A stretch of 64,000 nt of DNA. It comes from Phycisphaerales bacterium. Lineage in GTDB: Bacteria; Planctomycetota; Phycisphaerae; Phycisphaerales; UBA1924. The stretch is taken from contig JADJMV010000008.1 in NCBI GenBank assembly GCA_016709445.1, forward strand, positions 62,001-126,000, in the 5' to 3' direction. The stretch's first letter is position 1, and each line of letters starts with the position of its first letter. Below the pieces are notes generated by a model. The model was given only the letters and a program-made list of their open reading frames with translations, searched no databases and had not been told where the DNA came from. This document shows positions 61,451 through 64,000 of the stretch, one piece after another. Both the position numbers and the translations under genes were made by a program.

Positions 61451-63136
61451 TCACGCCGATTCGAACCCCCGGCCGGGGCCGGCCTTCACCGCCCTGAGCC
61501 CCAGGAACACGGGGATCTCCCGTCGGGCGCGGTTCTCTTCCTCAGCCCGCGGCCCGGGCTCACTCCGGCGCGGGCTCGGCCACTCCTCCAGGCGATCGAC
61601 CAGCAGACCCGCATCGGTCAGGTGTTGCACATAGGTCTGGAGCGGGCGGTGGTAGGTCAGGGTGACCACCGGCTTGGCGCCCCGGACCGCCTTCCCGGGA
61701 TTCATCACGATCTCGCGATGGCCCGGGGAGAGATACGAATCGATCCGCCGGTACTGGTGCGTGCGTCCTTCGCCCTGATCCCAACCCCACGAAGTGCGCC
61801 CGGGGCTGCGAAAGACCGGGTGGAGCAGGACGGCGACGAACCGGCCGCCCGGCCGGAGCCTCGACGCGATTCCGGCAATCACGGACGAGAGCGGATCCAT
61901 ATTCATGAGGGCCATCACGCACGCGGCGGCGTCGAAGCCTTCCGAGGGGCAGAAGTCGGGCGGGAGTTGATCCAGACGCGTCGCATCGGCGACAGCGAAC
62001 TTGGGGCCGCGGGGTGAGCGTTGCTTGGCAACGTCGATGAGGCGGGGGGAGGCGTCGACGCCACACACGAGCACCCCCTGCGAGGCCAACGCGCGGGCAA
62101 GCACCCCCTGACCACAGGCAAGATCGAGCACGCGCTCACCGGGGATCGACGCGAGCAGCCGGAGCGCGCCCGGAAGGACAATGTCGTTGTGCAGATCGTT
62201 CCGCCGGTCCTCCACCAGGTCGTCGTACCACGCGGCGACGTCCTCCCAAGCGGTCTTGGCGGCTGCGGGTACCTGCTTCACCACGGCGGGGACGCTGGAC
62301 GCGGCCTGCGGCGGGGGCTCGCATCCAACGAGCTTCCACATCCGGACCGGCGCGGGGCTATTCAGGCGGATGGATTGTCCCGAGACCGGATGAGAAAAGC
62401 TGATTTCCGCCGCATGGAGCGCGACGCGCCGGAGGGGATCCCCCTGCGCCCCATAGCGGCGATCTCCAACCACGGGATGTCCGATATGGGCAAGATGGGC
62501 TCGGATCTGATGCTTTCGACCGGTCTCGAGGCGGACGCGCAGGAGCGTGAACTTCTCGGAGGACGCGACGACCCGATAGTGGGTGATCGCGGCGCGGGGC
62601 TCGTCGCGCGCGAGCGGCCCCTCGGAGGTGTGGGACCGCACAGGGCGGCGCGTGTCGGGGGGCAGGACCCGGACTATGCCCCGGCCGGTATCGACAATCG
62701 GCGCCTGGATCGTGCCGACTGCCGGGGGCGCGGCCGCCCCACCGCTCCCCGCGGCCGAATCCCCGAGGCGCCCCTCAACGAGCGCCACGTACCCGCGCTG
62801 CACGCGCCGGGCACGCAGATCGTCCTTGAGCCACTCAAAGGCTCGCTCCGATTTGGCGAAGACGACCAGGCCCGAGACCTCCGAATCGAGGCGGTGCACC
62901 ACCCAGACGCGAGGCCGCCCGACGCCGTGGTGCCGCACGTGCTCCTTGACCAGGTCGAACAGGGTGCGTTGGCTGGTGCGGGCCTCGGGCGGCACGGCCG
63001 TCGGGACGCCGGCGGGCTTGTCGGCGATGAGCAGATCGTCATCTTCGTAGGCGATGTGGAGCCCGGCCCGTGGGGTGCGCCCCTGGGGCGCGCGGCGGCG
63101 CTGTCCGTCGTCGCCCCCGGTGGATGGGGATCGCAC
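61451..63136 (-). CDS. RluA-family pseudouridine synthase fused to a SAM methyltransferase
   Basis: 561 residues from GTG 63136. Residues ~25-280: RluA-type synthase (IADKPAGVP, HRLDSEVSG with catalytic Asp84, RLETGRKHQIRAHLAHIGHP, RVALHAAEISFSHP). Then an Ala/Pro/Val linker (~285-305) and a class I methyltransferase (~310-545; GERVLDLACGQGVLARALAS, CVMALMNMDPLSS, LRPGGRFVAVLLHP). The join is in frame with no homopolymer nearby. The methyltransferase might modify the same RNA or act independently. The start is uncertain because the frame remains open upstream. Confidence 0.85.
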   Translation of the reverse strand: MRSPSTGGDDGQRRRAPQGRTPRAGLHIAYEDDDLLIADKPAGVPTAVPPEARTSQRTLFDLVKEHVRHHGVGRPRVWVVHRLDSEVSGLVVFAKSERAFEWLKDDLRARRVQRGYVALVEGRLGDSAAGSGGAAAPPAVGTIQAPIVDTGRGIVRVLPPDTRRPVRSHTSEGPLARDEPRAAITHYRVVASSEKFTLLRVRLETGRKHQIRAHLAHIGHPVVGDRRYGAQGDPLRRVALHAAEISFSHPVSGQSIRLNSPAPVRMWKLVGCEPPPQAASSVPAVVKQVPAAAKTAWEDVAAWYDDLVEDRRNDLHNDIVLPGALRLLASIPGERVLDLACGQGVLARALASQGVLVCGVDASPRLIDVAKQRSPRGPKFAVADATRLDQLPPDFCPSEGFDAAACVMALMNMDPLSSVIAGIASRLRPGGRFVAVLLHPVFRSPGRTSWGWDQGEGRTHQYRRIDSYLSPGHREIVMNPGKAVRGAKPVVTLTYHRPLQTYVQHLTDAGLLVDRLEEWPSPRRSEPGPRAEEENRARREIPVFLGLRAVKAGPGRGFESA

Positions 63137-63191
63137 TGGTCTATCTCGATTGGCCAAAGTTGAGGCTCCCGGCGCATCTGGGCGCCCCGCA

Positions 63192-64000
63192 TCATTCGCC
63201 GCCAAAGAGCACCGAACCGGGAATCGCCCCCGGCGAGCCGCCCGGCGTGGTCCAGCGGACTTGGAGACCAAACTGGCCCGACGCATTGAAGTACTCCACA
63301 CGGAATGGGTGGAATCCGGCGCGGAGCCCAACGACACCCGATCGCTCGACCATGCCGTGGAGTCCGTCGTTATCGACCACGAGTCGGTCGTGGAGGTACA
63401 GGCGCGACCCATCGTCGCTGCTCGTCAAAAAGGTGTAGAGCCCATCGGTCGGCACGTTGATGAAGCCGCTGAAGACCGCCGCGAAATGCTCGTCGCGGGA
63501 GCGGGGTTCGAGGCTGAAGTCCGGCGTGGTCAGGGAGCGGACAGGTGTGGCATCCTGCAACTGCTCGAGCGTCTGCCAGCCGCCCTCGAAGAACTCCGCA
63601 CGCAGGCCCGCCCCGGGCGCGCGGAAGAGGGCCACGGCCTGCAGGAGTGAAGCGTGTGAATAGGCCTGGAAAGATCGGGACGCTTCCAGCGGGCTCAGGA
63701 CGCCGTCCAGCTCGCCCCGGGCACGAAGTGTCGCCGATTCGGACAGGATGATTGGGGTGACATAGAGGCGCGAGGTCCCAGTCGGCTGCGAGCCATCGAG
63801 CGTGTAGCGGATCCGGGCATCCGGCCGACTGGACCGCAGTTCCACCCGCATGGCGTCGAGGAACGCGTCGGCGGGAGCAACGATGGTGATCCGCGGCGGC
63901 TCAGCAAAGAGCGCGAACTCGCTGAGAGCCGGGCAGACCTCGGCGTCGGACAGGCGGAGCCGAACCCGATCCGTCTGGATGAGGGTTCCCCGCCACAGCC
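63192..64000 (-). CDS. Probable GH29 alpha-L-fucosidase C-terminus with PA14 domain (partial)
   Basis: Open to the right edge, so the catalytic domain is outside the window. Visible order: the segment DRVRLRLSDAEVCPALSEF then ALFAEP, as in the C-terminal beta-domain of GH29 fucosidases; a chitobiase/hexosaminidase C-terminal-like domain (ARIRYTLDGSQPT, ATLRARGE); and a PA14 domain (GLRAEFFEGGW, FSGFINVPTDGLYTFLTSSD, WTTPGGSPGAIP). Secreted glycosidase with carbohydrate-binding domains; the GH29 identity rests on the short C-terminal match. Confidence 0.75.
   Translation of the reverse strand, partial: LWRGTLIQTDRVRLRLSDAEVCPALSEFALFAEPPRITIVAPADAFLDAMRVELRSSRPDARIRYTLDGSQPTGTSRLYVTPIILSESATLRARGELDGVLSPLEASRSFQAYSHASLLQAVALFRAPGAGLRAEFFEGGWQTLEQLQDATPVRSLTTPDFSLEPRSRDEHFAAVFSGFINVPTDGLYTFLTSSDDGSRLYLHDRLVVDNDGLHGMVERSGVVGLRAGFHPFRVEYFNASGQFGLQVRWTTPGGSPGAIPGSVLFGGE

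Noticed and set aside
63137..63412. N-terminal extension of the RluA-methyltransferase fusion
   Set aside because: The extra part is antisense-like to the preceding PA14 gene and shows no family similarity.

Overview
This is high-GC bacterial DNA that almost certainly comes from a planctomycete, most likely of the Phycisphaerae/Phycisphaerales type. The evidence is a planctomycete cytochrome C (PSCyt1)-DUF1549-DUF1553 protein next to a DUF1501 protein, secreted proteins ending in GC-type dockerin repeats, others ending in PEP-CTERM-like anchors, a prepilin-like H-X9-DG protein, an ECF sigma factor coupled to a Ser/Thr kinase, and a Cys-poor DksA/TraR protein. There is no phage, plasmid, CRISPR array or intact insertion sequence.

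Layout. 0-5.9 kb: 3' part of a GH127 arabinofuranosidase, an AHSA1/ArsR pair, a secreted GH32 fructosidase, a ketopantoate reductase-like enzyme and a methyltransferase. 6-12.7 kb: a DGPF protein with its ECF42-type sigma factor, a Na+/Ca2+ exchanger, DUF899, a second AHSA1/ArsR pair, a frameshifted Zn-alcohol dehydrogenase and DUF1697. 12.8-16.3 kb: a secreted papain-like protease, then a c-di-GMP module (REC-GGDEF-HD enzyme plus two PilZ proteins). 16.3-22.4 kb: UbiD-type decarboxylase, methyltransferase, ABC-2 exporter and a lipoprotein esterase. 22.4-24.2 kb: a repeat island with a 51-base C run, a 5'-truncated sterol desaturase, a small Cys/His-rich gene and palindromic repeats. 24.2-35.1 kb: housekeeping genes (proC, accA, DksA-like, lspA, a TPR-like membrane protein, cupin, glyoxalase-II-like, DinB, ThiF/MoeB, GNAT, FAD oxidoreductase). 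35.5-47.9 kb: a beta-glucan utilisation locus (two GH16, one GH1, an ABC sugar importer without its ATPase, a LacI regulator, and several secreted surface proteins). 48-51.7 kb: the PSCyt1/DUF1501 pair. 52.4-57.2 kb: iorA followed by a three-part fusion of IorB with both halves of an ADP-forming acyl-CoA synthetase, the most unusual feature of the window. 57.3-64 kb: two tRNA-Gly(UCC) genes, a kinase/ECF sigma pair, a small HTH operon, an RluA-methyltransferase fusion, and the C-terminal end of a probable GH29 fucosidase with a PA14 domain.

How the genes fit together. The GH16 enzymes would cut beta-1,3/1,4-glucan (laminarin type) outside the cell or at its surface. The ABC importer would bring in oligosaccharides, and the GH1 enzyme would split them to glucose under LacI control. 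The iorA/fusion operon would oxidise aryl- or branched pyruvates to acyl-CoA and recover ATP from the thioester by substrate-level phosphorylation.

Quality warning. At least ten single-base indels, nearly all in G/C runs, break otherwise well conserved genes (alcohol dehydrogenase, esterase, proC, DksA-like, cupin, GNAT, PEP-CTERM protein, kinase, one tRNA). This pattern looks more like uncorrected consensus errors than true gene decay. These genes are annotated across the break.
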